A program made the translations under genes and the position numbers. Source: Stemphylium vesicarium (taxonomy: Eukaryota > Ascomycota > Dothideomycetes > Pleosporales > Pleosporaceae). Taken from it: a stretch of 51,981 bases of DNA. The notes under the pieces are model-generated. The model worked only from the letters and a program-made list of their open reading frames with translations. It did no database searches and was not told where the DNA came from. Of the stretch, positions 10,482 through 21,909 are shown piece after piece (positions within the stretch are counted from its first letter, which is position 1; every line of letters begins with the position of its first letter). The DNA lies in assembly GCA_004380135.1 (NCBI GenBank), contig QXCR01000182.1:1-51981 (forward strand), written 5' to 3'.

Positions 10482-12977
10482 GTGTGCATCCTTGCCAGGC
10501 GTACTTTGCCAATCCCCGTCAGAGCCCTCAACGTGCAAGTACAAATGGCACCTTCGTCCCAGCTAATGTATGTGTTGAACCCCAATAATATCTACGTCAC
10601 TATGGCAATAGAACTACACAAACGTTTCTCGTTCGAGATCCCACACGATGAAGCTGTCATGACCCTACCGCATTTGCCACAGCACCCACAGGAACGCCTG
10701 GACCTTGACCAATCTACTGTGGCAGAATACACGCCTGCGTCTGTCATAGAAGACAGCACTGCTAGTAAAACTCAGGTCGAAGAATCATCAGCTCCAAACG
10801 CACTTGCCCCATACGCGCTCGCTCCATGAATGGATAAACACTGGACTACTTCCGCAACCGTCGTCGGCCTTTTCCTTGTTGGTAAGAGCGTCGTCTGTGA
10901 CTGTATGTACCTTGCTAATACGCGACCAGCATTTACATGTGCCATAGCCCATTACACTATGTTTCATCAGTTACATGGCACTGCCGCTATTGGTGATGGA
11001 GCTTACATATCTCAATATTTCCTCACGGCCGTGTCACTGACATTGGTGACGCTGTTCAAAGGCGCCATTGTTGATAGCTGAGGACTCTGCTCCGCGCAGT
11101 GTCTGTGGCGAATGCTGCGAAGCAAAGCAATGCCAATCTCTACGGTAGAGTTTCTTCTGATTGAGACACAACTCTCTACATCTCTTCAACCCTCGCACTG
11201 TACTGTCTTGTTACTTCCTAATCGCACTGTATATATGGCTTGTTCCACTTGCTGTCATCTACCCCTCGAGTGCGTTGACCATATCGCTGAAGCCTCACGC
11301 TCCCATTGTACCCACGAGAATATCGGTACTTGAACCACCTCTACCGGACGACATCGATCCTACATTCCCTCAACAAGTCCCCTTATTGGCCGGAATCGGC
11401 GGCCCAGCATTCTCCTGGGGCGAGGATTCAATATACCACGACGAAAATGGGTGGCAGTTACGCCTGCAAAATGGATTGACGAACTTTTCACTTAGATGGT
11501 ACTACTTGCAACCGAGGCAGGCATTGCTTGACTTTACAAGATTCGTCATCTCATCGGGAGAAATTTTGCAAAACTCTCCGCCTGAGTATGGCGAAAATTC
11601 ATCCTATATCCTCGAGCTCCTGGCCCACAACCATCTTGCCAGGAGACAAAAGCCTTTAACCGATCACAGCTTCTAAGCTTCTGGGATGTTGAAAATCACC
11701 GGTTCGGCGCCAACAGATCGTTTACTGATCTATCCTTTGATTGGGATGAGTTCCCACGTGGGCCAAGTCCAGGAAACCTCGTTGTCAATTTGGCGACATA
11801 AGGTAATCGGGACTACATACTGCAGCAACTATATGGATCTGGAGAACGCAACTACTACTGGGGAGTGTCTCATCGAGACATCTTCACTACGCTGTACAGA
11901 ACGACACATGATGTACAAAACACGGCTCTCTTATACAAAAGGGAGAAGAAGCCTAGACTATACGATGCATGATGCCGACCCTCCAGCATCATACGGCTTG
12001 CATCATCTCCAATGGGAGACCAGCTCCATTAATATCCGGAACCTCGACCCCAAGCCATATCAAGAAGCATTGGGCGGTTCCTACATCATGGATTGGAGAG
12101 TTCGGGAAGTTGATGCAATATCACGCATTCCACATCACTCACCTCAATATGCTGCCTGGAAACGTGCGCTGAAAGACCAGTTCCGGTACTGGAACTCTTT
12201 TGCGATACTCTCTGCTTTCATGTATGCAACAAGAGGATCGAGGCAAATTGAATGCGGTTTCTCATTTCGGGACCATGACCGATGTAATGCTGAGTGGATC
12301 AGGCCGAATGGAACTGCAGTAGGTATCGACCTTGCTGGTTGTTTACCATTAAAGGGTAGTGATTGCCTTCGCACACTCATAAGAAAAATTGAATTCCGGC
12401 TGACTTTCTACGAGCTCACCTAGTACTTGATGACTCTCGGCTGAATCCAACCCGCTTCAACATGTTCTATGACAACTACCCAATGATCGACAACAACTGT
12501 GATCTGAATATCACTGAAGCTTCACTAAACGAGCTTTTAACCAATGTTTCCCTACCACTTCTTTCCCTCAATATATGGACCGATATCGTGGACGTCAATA
12601 CTACGGTCTGTCGTAACACATACGACTTCTCGCGACCGCTCAACCTCTTCCTACCATACGCGGTTTGTCTTGGGTTTGGGCTGGTAATTGTCGTCTTCGG
12701 TCTGTTTGCAATGCACGAAAATGGCGTGCCAGTCGCAGATGGCGGGTTCATTCAGGTCATGATGGCGACAAGAGGCAGGACAGAGATGGAGTCTCTAGTG
12801 CTCAAACAAGGCCTTGTGAGTCCTAGCTCAATCAGCAAGGAACTCAAAAATCTGAAGATTAGGTATGACGAGTTGGTCGAAAGAGGCGAAGAATGCGGAA
12901 GTGGAGTGTATGGGTTCGGTACAGTTGACGAAACGATATCACTAGGGGGGGTTAGAGACCGTGTTAGCCTCTCGTAG
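10482..12977 (+). pseudogene. Decayed large fungal integral membrane protein gene
   Basis: Pieces of one family appear in order but in different frames. There is an N-terminal soluble part (10482 or 10545 onward). A TM segment follows (Thr-Thr-Ser-Ala-Thr-Val-Val-Gly-Leu-Phe-Leu-Val-Gly), completed only if a 50-nt intron at 10881-10931 is removed. A second TM segment is near 11190-11270. Next comes a Cys/Asn-rich extracellular part. The C-terminal block has Leu-Pro-Leu-Leu-Ser-Leu-Asn-Ile-Trp, a TM at about 12650-12715 and Gly-Gly-Phe-Ile-Gln-Val-Met-Met-Ala-Thr. This architecture is common in Pezizomycotina proteins of about 600-700 residues of unknown function. Breaks: TGA at 10827-10829, TGA at 11079-11081, a frame change near 11150, TAA at 11674-11676 or a frame change near 11600, and another frame change before 12462. 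Some frame changes could be unrecognised introns, but the two TGAs interrupt otherwise continuous family sequence. Confidence 0.7.
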
Positions 12978-13884
12978 ACCTCTCAGGACAGAGTCCGATC
13001 GGCGAGCACCAAGCTTAGCTTTAACGCGTGTGCATGGCTTAGTCTACGGAGTCGCTCGCTACACATGACGTTGCTACACCAATCGAACATTTGTCCGTCC
13101 TCATTTTTTAGTTGATAGCCCGGATTGATTCCGCCAGCGCCGGCGAGGAGACAGCAACCAGGTAGCCGGCGAAGCTTGATAGGCGGCACGCGAGATACCT
13201 CGGCACAATGCCTGCGCCCTGACAAGGCGGCACTGCGGTGATTGCGGGGAAGATCCCAGTTGGATCGTCAACTCGCGATTGCATCACAGAACCGAAATGA
13301 CCTTGCTGTTCCGTGTCGCTGGAACTGTCAGCAAACAACGTTTCGGGTGTCAGAATCTTAATTCTTCCAGCTCGGTATTTGCACCCTTCTTCTGACGTTC
13401 AGCCCTCAGCTTCCGAGTGGTTGTGTAGCCTGGCAACAGCAAGCCACCTATTGACCGTATTTTGCGCGACTCCGATACGGACGAATCAATACAGCGCTAT
13501 TTCGCCGAGGTTTCCGTCCCCATGACGTACGCGCATGCTCTGCCTTGCGACATATCCGGGGCATGTACACATTTAGGCAAGCTTACCTTCGTACACGGTC
13601 ACCACGGTGGGTGGCTGCGTTAGGGCGAGGCGGGGACGCTTTTGCGGCTGTTGCTTGAGCGCAGCGGCAGCACTACGGGCTTCTAAAGCGTTATGCCATT
13701 GGCTTCGGCCAGATGAGAGGAGCATATATGGAGTAATCGTGGCATGGCCCGTACTTGAGTGACGGCTCACCTCGCACTTTTACTAGTTGCGGAGTCCGAG
13801 GAACTAGAAGTATATACGTGGGTGGCCCTCGTTGTCGCTTCTAAGGTTGCTTACTGCTTCTATACTTTTGCTCAGCTCGCCAAG
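12978..13884. other. Intergenic upstream of the carboxylesterase
   Basis: About 0.9 kb with no supported gene; the frames present are short, overlapping and featureless. It must hold the esterase promoter. The region just before the ATG (13800-13884) is pyrimidine-rich. Confidence 0.5.
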
Positions 13885-15701
13885 ATGTTGCGCCTCGCCG
13901 CAGCTGCTGCCCTGATGGGCGCCGCTTATGCACAGAACTCTTCGTCGCTGCCTACCGTCGATCTCGGCTACGAAATCTATCGTGCTGCTGGGTTCAATGT
14001 GCGTAGATGTTCGAGACATGTGTTCGCGTCGCTAACACATTACCAAGGACACTGGTAACTTCTACAACTTCTCCAACATCAGGTATGCCGCGCCACCTGT
14101 TGGTGAGCTGAGGTTCGCGCCTCCTCAAGCCCCGGCGCACAATCGGTCATCCATCAACAATGGTGATGTCTCTAGGTACGTAATTTAAACCTGCAGCACT
14201 TAAACACTCTACTAACGCTTACAGAATCTGCCCTCAAGCCAACCCTGCATGGTCTCAAGTTGCAGCTCAATCTTTGGCTATGCAAGCGCTTGGGCTGCCG
14301 GCATCAAACATAACCTACACACCAATAGGTGCCAATTCGTCGAGCCCTGTCCCAGCAGCCGACCCCCGAACATCCGAGGATTGCTTGTTCTTGGATGTTT
14401 TCGCGCCTCAGGATGTCTTTGAGAAAGCTGGAAAAGGCTTCGGAGCTCCTGTTTTGGTATGGATTTACGGTGGTGGCTACACTGCTGGCCAGAAGAATAA
14501 CAACCCTGCTGGCCTACTTGCCGCCTCAGGTAACTCGTCGAATGGGGATGTCATTTATGTTGCGATGAACTACCGCCTTGGTGCTTTGGGCTGGATGGGT
14601 GGACCTTCTTTCCAAGCGGAAGGAGGCGTTTCGAACTTGGGATTGTACGACCAACGAATGGCGCTCGAATGGGTGCAGGAAAACATCCATCTTTTCGGAG
14701 GCGACAAGAACCGAGTGAGTCAAGCCCCGTCCAGACGGAGGTCTCCGACATGCTAATGTTTTACGCAGGTCACTGTTTTCGGCGAGAGTGCAGGCGGCGG
14801 CTCAATCATGCACCAGATTACCGCATACGGAGGTGCAAAGGGCTCGGCTCCTTTCCAGCAGGCAGTACCACAGAGTCCCGGATGGCTTCCTGTTACTTCG
14901 GCCGTAACACAAGAGGACACGTATCAAAGGTTTCTCAACCTGACGAACACCACCTCTCTGGCTGAACTCCAATCGCTGTCCTCCGAGGAAGTCATTCTTG
15001 CCAATGCCCAGCAGGTCGCCTACGATTCTGCCTATGGTAGTTTCACGTACGGACCCGTGGTGGATGGTCTTTTCGCCCCGCTTCAGCCCGCTCAGCTTCT
15101 TGCTCAGGGCCGATTCGACAAAGACGTGCGCGTCATGGTCGGCCATAACGCAAACGAAGGAGCTCTCTTCACGCCATTCACCATTGCTTCCGAGGACGCG
15201 GTTGAGGATCAGCTCGCAGCGGCATTTGCAAACGCTCCTCAGTCATCGATCAGCTACATCGTCAACACGCTGTACCCCCCAACGTTTGACGGCTCCCTGG
15301 GTTACACCAACAACTTCCAGCGTGCTAGCCTGATCATTTCTGAGGGTGTCTTCACCTGCAACACCAATTATCTATCGAGGGCGTATGGCAACGAGACATA
15401 CTCTTACCTTTTCGCTGTTCCTCCAGCTATCCACGGACAGGATATTCCGTACACTTACTACGATGGTGGGGCAATCTCGAGCGGCCCTACTGGTGTCACC
15501 AACGCAACGATTGCCATTGCTCTGCAAGAGTTCATTACGAGCTTTGCGGAGACTGGCGTTCCAGATGCGACAGGCATCAAACAATTCAACATGTACGGCC
15601 CCGACGCGAACGTTCTGGAGCTTAATGTCACCGGCATCGAGGAGGTTCGTGACAGCAACGCGAACGCCAGGTGTGCATGGTGGCAGAAAGCGCTATACTA
15701 G
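13885..15701 (+). CDS. Secreted type B carboxylesterase/lipase
   Basis: Four exons (13885-13998, 14048-14175, 14225-14714, 14769-15701) give 554 residues with all phases consistent. A signal peptide is clear (Met-Leu-Arg-Leu-Ala-Ala-Ala... ending Ala-Tyr-Ala, cleavage about residue 16). Family marks in order: Asn-Ile-Arg-Tyr-Ala-Ala-Pro-Pro-Val-Gly-Glu-Leu-Arg-Phe near 50-65; Glu-Asp-Cys-Leu-Phe-Leu-Asp-Val; the oxyanion-hole Tyr-Gly-Gly-Gly-Tyr; the nucleophile Gly-Glu-Ser-Ala-Gly with Ser about 251; Asn-Ala-Asn-Glu-Gly-Ala-Leu-Phe with the likely catalytic Glu; and His-Gly-Gln-Asp-Ile-Pro-Tyr with the likely catalytic His. These alpha/beta hydrolases cleave carboxylic esters, and fungal members are often secreted. 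Several Asn-X-Ser/Thr sites fit secretion. The substrate cannot be named. The start is chosen because the signal peptide begins there. Confidence 0.9.
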
Positions 15702-16095
15702 GCGCGAAAAGGTGGTAATCTTAATGAGACACGAAATGTCAAAATTTAGTAATTAATGAATCAACGCACGTTCATAATGGCAAGAGACGTACATGGACAT
15801 GCAAAATTTTATGTTCATCAGCATGCTAATTCGCAATCGCGATGTGTCTCCGCCATACCTCATGCAGACGCATGGGGGGAGCTCGGGCCCCACTTTTCCC
15901 ACTGGCTGATCATATCGACGTCATACCACAGCAGCTCGTTCCACCTCCGCGTATCCTTTAAAGCTGTCTTCTCACCCGCACTTTGAACAAATCCATTTCC
16001 AAGTACTCCCATAACCCAATTGCCATCTCCCTCTACTCCCAATCAACAACTATATACCCTTCCGAACCACCAACATCACACAACAAACAATCAAC
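15702..16095. promoter_or_regulatory. Intergenic with promoter of the LEA-like gene
   Basis: No gene. A TATATA sequence at 16051-16056 lies 45 bases before the ATG at 16096, and the leader is A/C-rich (AACAAACAATCAACATG), typical of well-expressed fungal genes. The TATA role is inferred. Confidence 0.45.
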
Positions 16096-16577
16096 ATGTT
16101 CCGTCAACAGATTGCCCGCCAGGCCCGCCTCTTCAGCACCACACCCATCGCGCGCAAGAGCCCCGTAGACGCTATCAAGGATGCCGCAAAGACAATTGAC
16201 AAGACCATCTCCGGCGCCGCTGTAAAGGGCATCGAGAAAGGCGGTACGTCTACAACCCGCTTCCCCATCTCCATTGTCACGACCCGCCTGATGTTGTACC
16301 TTGTTTCGCGTTAGCTGAGAACATGACGACATCATACGGTCTGGCCTCTTGACTAGTACCCTTTGAGAAAGAAAAAAGAATACAAGCTAACCTGTACTGC
16401 GCATGAACAGAGGAAGTCGCTGGCGCCGTCAAGGAAGCAACACCCGACACCACCGGCCAGGCAAAGGGCCAGGCAAAAGAGATGGCCGGCGAGGCCAAGG
16501 GCAAGGCAAACGAGGTCGCTGGCGAGGCCAAGGGAAAGGCACAGGAGCTCAAGGGCGAGGCTAAGAGCAAGATGTAA
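16096..16577 (+). CDS. Small mitochondrial-type LEA-like repeat protein
   Basis: Two exons, 16096-16243 and 16411-16577 (intron gtacgt...cag, 167 nt), give 104 residues. The N-terminus is Arg-rich, amphipathic and without acidic residues (Met-Phe-Arg-Gln-Gln-Ile-Ala-Arg-Gln-Ala-Arg...), a good mitochondrial presequence. The C-terminal half is three and a half tandem 11-residue units of the form Gly-Glu-Ala-Lys-Gly-Lys-Ala-x-Glu-x-x, encoded by 33-bp repeats at 16455-16574. This pattern is that of group 3 late-embryogenesis-abundant and CsbD-like proteins: hydrophilic stress proteins that are disordered in solution and become helical on drying or at membranes. A role in desiccation or stress protection of mitochondria is an inference. 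An unspliced reading gives an unrelated tail and ends at 16314, so the spliced model is preferred. Confidence 0.8.
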
Positions 16578-17388
16578 AGGATTGTTTTTGCATGCATACT
16601 ATACTGGGCTACGACATTTAATGACAATGAGCAATTGCGCTGTTGGCATGTCCTGAAATAGGAAGAAGAAAAGGGATTGTCGAAACAGCAGCATCAATGA
16701 TATAATGTTTCAATGATGAAAGCATGGTGTTTGAGCGTCTTGGTGTGATTGTTGTTGTGCTGACACTGAGATCTAGGTTGCGCTTCATGGGCAATGTCGA
16801 CGCCGTCTTATCATCTCTCAACATGCGCACGCAATGACATCGCCCTTCACCCCTTGTCACTCGCAACGATTTCAAAGCACACGTGCCGCCATGCGACGCC
16901 TACACTTCACGCCCAAACACTGCGAAGCACCTCTTGCATTGACCGCCCTCGTCGACATCACATCAGCTACGACGCGAAACAAAACGCGCTGTCCAAGCCC
17001 ATCCCCCGATACCTGCATGAGCGTCCTCACGCGACACTCATCACATCACATGAGCACCAAAAGTCATAGTCCTCTCCAAATGGGAACAAAAGCATGTTAT
17101 TTTTCCCAGCTATCGCCAAATGCCCCAGTTTGTTCCCGTGATTAAAGCCCATCGCAAAACCATAAAGGAGAGAATGAGAAGTGAAAAGCGAGGTCAAAGG
17201 GAGGAAAAAGAGAAGATGTTTCTTGTCTTGTTTCTTGTACAGATAAGTGATCAAGGAAAGTAGAGAAGAGAATCGCAAGTGTGGTGGTTGTCAAGGTGGT
17301 GTGTAGAATGTCCAAAAGTGTTGTTTTCCTTGTCTTCCCAGGCCAGAAAGTCCCGTCTAGGAAGTGAACCAGTGTGGCGTAGTACCCA
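16578..17388. other. Convergent 3' intergenic region
   Basis: About 0.8 kb between the stops of the plus-strand LEA-like gene and the minus-strand Ser/Thr-rich gene. Frames here are short and overlapping, with no recognisable domain. It presumably holds the two 3' UTRs. Confidence 0.5.
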
Positions 17389-19670
17389 TTACATGAACCA
17401 CATACCCATCTAATCGCATCATCGTCAGCATCAAACATCCGTCAGTGGGGTATTAGAGACTTACCATTCCCCTCTTCCCATGGTCTTGCTGCGCATCATA
17501 CGTCACCACGGGCGGCAAAGGCGCATACCCGCTCTTACTCGAAGTCACGCTCACACTCGTCTCGAACGTCGTCTGCGTCACACTACCCGTCGCGCTCGTC
17601 ACACCGCCGCTACTGCTGCCGCTCGGAGAAGTAGAAGACGTGTCAACGGGCCAAGAAGACGCCGTAGCATCCGTGTTGGTGTTGGTATTGGTGTTGGTCA
17701 CAGAGCTGAAGGATGGTGTTGATTGCGAGTACCCAGTCGTATAGGCGGATGAGACGGAGGTGGAGGATTCGACGGGCCAGGACGAGGCTGTGGCGTCTGT
17801 GCTGGTGGAGAGGAAGGAGGACGATGTGAAGCTGGGTTGGCTGACCCAGGAGGATGAAGACCAGCTCGATGAGGCGGCTGAGGACGCTGAGGGCGCGGAA
17901 GATGGACCAGAGCTGGATGCGCTGCTGGAGGATGCTGATACCGTGAAGGATGAGAAAGTGAAAGAGTAGGAAGTGTACACTGTTTCCGTTGATGTGTAGG
18001 GCGTGGGTGAGCTGGAGGATGCCTCCGAAGCGGTGGTTACTGGTACCTCTAAGGTGCTGGACGCGCTGCTCGACGACTCTAAAGCTGTGGACGAAACCGA
18101 CTCGAATGAAGTCGCATCCGTTGACGATGAGGTCCCGGGGGCGGACGACGTTTCAATCGTAAGGCTCCATGACATAGACGACGTTGGCGTGGCTGACTCG
18201 GATTCCGATGTGATGGACATGGTGCTGCTGCTATCCGTCGACGAGGCCGTGCGAGATGGCGTGTAAGAACCTACGCTGGAGGACATGCTGCTGGCGGATG
18301 ATACCTTCTCGGAGGAGCTTGCAGTAAGCGAAGCGGAAGATGAAAGCTCTGAAGATGTCTCCGTCATAGCAGCCGAAGACGACTCCTCGGAGGAAGTGGG
18401 CGTGACGCTAGCTGAGTTGGCGGAAGAGAGCGACATCGTCAGCGTCCTGCTCCAGGTACGGGTCGAAGAACGACTTCTGGTGCTCCTACTTCGGGAATAT
18501 GTACTGGCTGACGTTGATGAAGATACAGAGCCGTCTGTGGTAGCCGTGGGGGTTTCTACAGTAGTCGATGTCTCCACAGAAGTGAACGTAACCCAAGAGA
18601 TTGTTGATACGTCACTGGTCGAAGAGACTGAAGTTTTGGTCTCGCTGTAAACACTGCTGGTACCGTTGGCTGGTGGTATGTAGTATCCAGAAGATGATGG
18701 CGCCACAGATGTAGTCGCATTTCCGATAGAAGTCGCCACAGGCCCAGTGTTGGTTTCGGTAAGAGTGGTATCCGAAGGAAGAGGCGTAGTGATGGTGATT
18801 GCCGTGGTAGAGACGACTACAGACGTGACTGTTGTGACATTAGTACCCGTGCCCGCGGATGTGGTCGAGGGGCCTGGAATGATGGAGCTACCCGACGCTG
18901 TGTTGTTGCTAACAGCAGTAGATGTCAAAAGCGGCGTCGACGAGGTTGGCGCAGTGCCTGTACCCCAAGTAGAAGAGGCAGTACCAGAACTGTTACCGAA
19001 GGGTGCTGAAGTCTCATATGGCGGAGGCAGGGATGAAGAGAAGCCGGTTCCGGATGAGACAGGGCCAGTGGACAACGGAATGCTCATGGATGAGGAGCCA
19101 CTGACATCCCAACTGCTTGCAGTGGCTTCCGTCGAAGTAGATCCCAGCGTCGACGTGCCACTACTTGTAAATCAGTATGGGGGCAACGAAGCCTCAGTGT
19201 GTGGTAGTAGCTTACGGCGCAGGCGGGACGACCGACGTAATGACAACGACGCTTGTATAGAGGATTGTCGACGGACCCGGAGCTGTCGAATTTGGTGCCA
19301 ATGAAGACGTAGGAACAGAGGAAGTGTCAATGGTAGACGAGACCCCAGTCGATGAAGGAATTCCAGTCCCACTAGAAAAAGTGAGGGAGGCGCTCCCACC
19401 GCTACTGCTTGGACTGGGGTATGGCGGAGAGTATGGCGGAGGCGCAGAATATTGACGAGGCCGAACTTGTCTCATAGCGTTTACTGGACGGGTTCATCAG
19501 CTTATCCCAGCCTTGTGATAGCACTGCATTTGTATTCGAGCGCCAAGGCTAAAAATCTAATATGCTGACTCTATTGGGTGGCAGTAACGAGAGAGAGACT
19601 GACCTGGAACACGCTCAGCAGTAGCGAGCGCTACGAAAGCCGCGAACGGCATGTAGGTACCGAACTTCAT
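17389..19670 (-). CDS. Secreted Ser/Thr-rich mucin-like cell wall or surface protein
   Basis: Exons 19670-19604, 19483-19216 and 19160 down to about 17453 join in phase. The protein starts with a signal peptide (Met-Lys-Phe-Gly-Thr-Tyr-Met-Pro-Phe-Ala..., cleavage near Ala-Thr-Ala), followed by a Pro/Tyr/Ser segment and then several hundred residues of Ser, Thr and Ala with Val-Thr strands, expected to be heavily O-glycosylated. Three copies of a Thr-(Asp/Glu)-Ala-Thr-Ala-Ser-Ser-Trp unit and a short Asn-Thr run are present. Reading straight through, the frame ends at 17453 (about 680 residues). A GTAAGT donor right after the final Gly-Met and a TTAG acceptor at 17412-17410 allow a last tiny exon to a stop at 17389-17391. 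No convincing GPI signal is visible with either end. A function as adhesin or wall mannoprotein is inferred from composition only. Confidence 0.75.
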
Positions 19671-21909
19671 GATTAAATGTACAGAAAACTCTTGGCAGTT
19701 GGATCGAAACGAGTGGTAAAAGAAGAATCAACAGAGAATGTGTCGAACAGACAACTGCGGCTGGGTGGCTTAAATTTCGACAACCTTGAGATCATTCTCC
19801 TTATATGCGATCACTCTCATTCCACTACGACAGTAATCTGGTGCGACTCCGACATGGCTGTGACTGACGAGAAGGAAATTGGTTGCGAGCCAGACACAGC
19901 CATGCAGCACGACATCTTGCTTCACATAGCGGTATCCACATGTCCAAATGCTCGGGACGCTTTCCGACTGTGTGAATCGTGTACGATACGATTGTTCCTA
20001 TGTTTTTTTTGGTTAATATACGCTAGACTGATCTGCCAGATCATGTCATAGTTAAGACGAGAAACCATCTCGGGGAGAGCATGTACCGCTTTGGCGATGC
20101 ACATTAGCAAAGGCCTTGATAGTCCTGCACCAGCGTGGTGCTTTCGAAGAACCGGAATGAATTGGTAATGTAACGTTGAGCTGGCGTCTTTGAGAGAGTG
20201 TGGGGAAGTAACTGCGGGCGGGTAAATGAGGTACGGCTACCGGGTCGTACAGCATGCGGCAAGAGCCACTGGTAGTGCAATCTGAAGGGAAGGAGAGAAA
20301 TGCATATGAAGACTATCGTGACGAATGACGATGTGACATATACTACCGTTGTCGGTATTGGCCGGACATATGGTGTCTTTTGTTCTAGGCATGGTGTGGT
20401 TGCGAGCCAATGGATTGGAGTTACTCGACGCTCGACGGTGTGCCCGAGGTAGTTTACCTGGCCAGGCTAGTATCCCGGGCACAGGGAGATAGTGCTGCGA
20501 GATATCTATCATCAGCCCAATTAGGTGTCCAAAAGATGCCTCGCGATGTCGACTGCCCACGAGCCTTAATCTGATAGGGATGAAAACGTCGTATGTGGGT
20601 GGCTGCATGGTTGGGCGATGGTCCTTTGGATGCCTCGGTCCAGAGCCCTAAGACGATCAAGTTTGTGTCATTGATTCCAAAAGAAGGATGCCTCTGCCTA
20701 TTCTTATCTCCCTGGGTCGATTTTCCGTCAGAAGCTGTGCCAGGATAAATCTCAGATGGTCTAGCTCTTGAGTGCCCTTCAGGTCATCGGATACAACATG
20801 AGAAGCGCAATAGAAGGCCTGTAGAGGCCTGAAGACGACGAGACTTTTCGATTAGCTCGGTTGCTATTGGAATATAAAGCTGGGATCGCTAGATCGATGC
20901 ACATATGCAGGAACGAAACTCCAGCCTGGGATGCTGTGTCGCACTGGGAGACTAGGGATGGGACGAAAGGGTGCGAAACGGCCGCTCCCCGTTACAACTA
21001 TCGAGATGGGTTGTTCAGATATTGCGGTACACATTGTTCAGAAGTTGGAAAGCGACGGCGCAGTTAGCCGTCGGGATCGGATAGGCTGGCGCTGATGTTT
21101 GATGGCGAATGTACCTGTACAACCGTGCTGTCCACGACACTAGTTCGCATTTAGCGCCCTCACGTGTGTTACTGCTGTTCTTGCCTCGAGATGATGATTA
21201 CGGGAGAAGGAGGACTTGAGTGCATGCATCTATCACTGATGTAGTTCCTCGTGTATACCAAGCGCGATAGATGGTTGGCTACCAACAAGCAGAAGGTATT
21301 CTGTTGCGTGTTACACTTCCCTTGACGGCCCGTTTGTTACTTGGTGCAGTAACACTGGTTGCGCAAGCCCAAGGAACATGTGCTCGTGAACTTTTGAGGA
21401 TCTTGCGCATGCTGCTTCTAGGCTATGGGTCCTCGGGGCTTGTACAGGTAGACAAACTCATCGGTGAAACCGGGAACAGTTAGGAACGACAATCTCGACA
21501 TCACATGCATTTCTCACTGGTGTATTGTGGGGAAAACAAATGTGCGCACGCAGCTATGCTACTACAATTAATATATTATACAGCCAATACCTCAGCTCGA
21601 TATTGGACTGAGAGAGGAGAAGTCGCCTTCCAGGCGACGTACAAGCGCCCATGTGCGGATGCTTCTGTCTTGACAGATGTCAAGCGTTTTCGATGCGCCA
21701 AGAACGCACTCCACGCAACAACGCCTTCCGTCGTGACCTCGTAAACGACACTGTACAAAAGGTATCTTGTGCGTATGAAACCAGAATCGATACCCAAGGG
21801 TAAAGTAAACAAAAATAGTCGACAACAAAATTTGCGTGTTCCTCAACGGAACCGAACATGAGCCGCTAGCAGCAGGCGAAAGGAACAAGAAAGAAAGACA
21901 ACACGACTG
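19671..21909. other. Gene-poor interval, 2.2 kb
   Basis: Between the 5' end of the Ser/Thr-rich gene and the 3' end of the putative regulator, both on the minus strand. I find only short frames (up to 123 codons) with no domain, signal peptide or splice-supported extension. The first few hundred bases next to 19670 must act as the Ser/Thr gene promoter. No RNA gene recognised. Confidence 0.5.

Noticed and set aside
13108..13525. Short frames on both strands upstream of the esterase
   Set aside because: No recognisable content, mutually overlapping, and no splice link to the esterase signal-peptide exon.
17760..19304. Series of acidic plus-strand frames (69-185 codons)
   Set aside because: Complement of the Ser/Thr-rich coding sequence; acidic Val/Asp/Glu content is what antisense of Ser/Thr codons gives.
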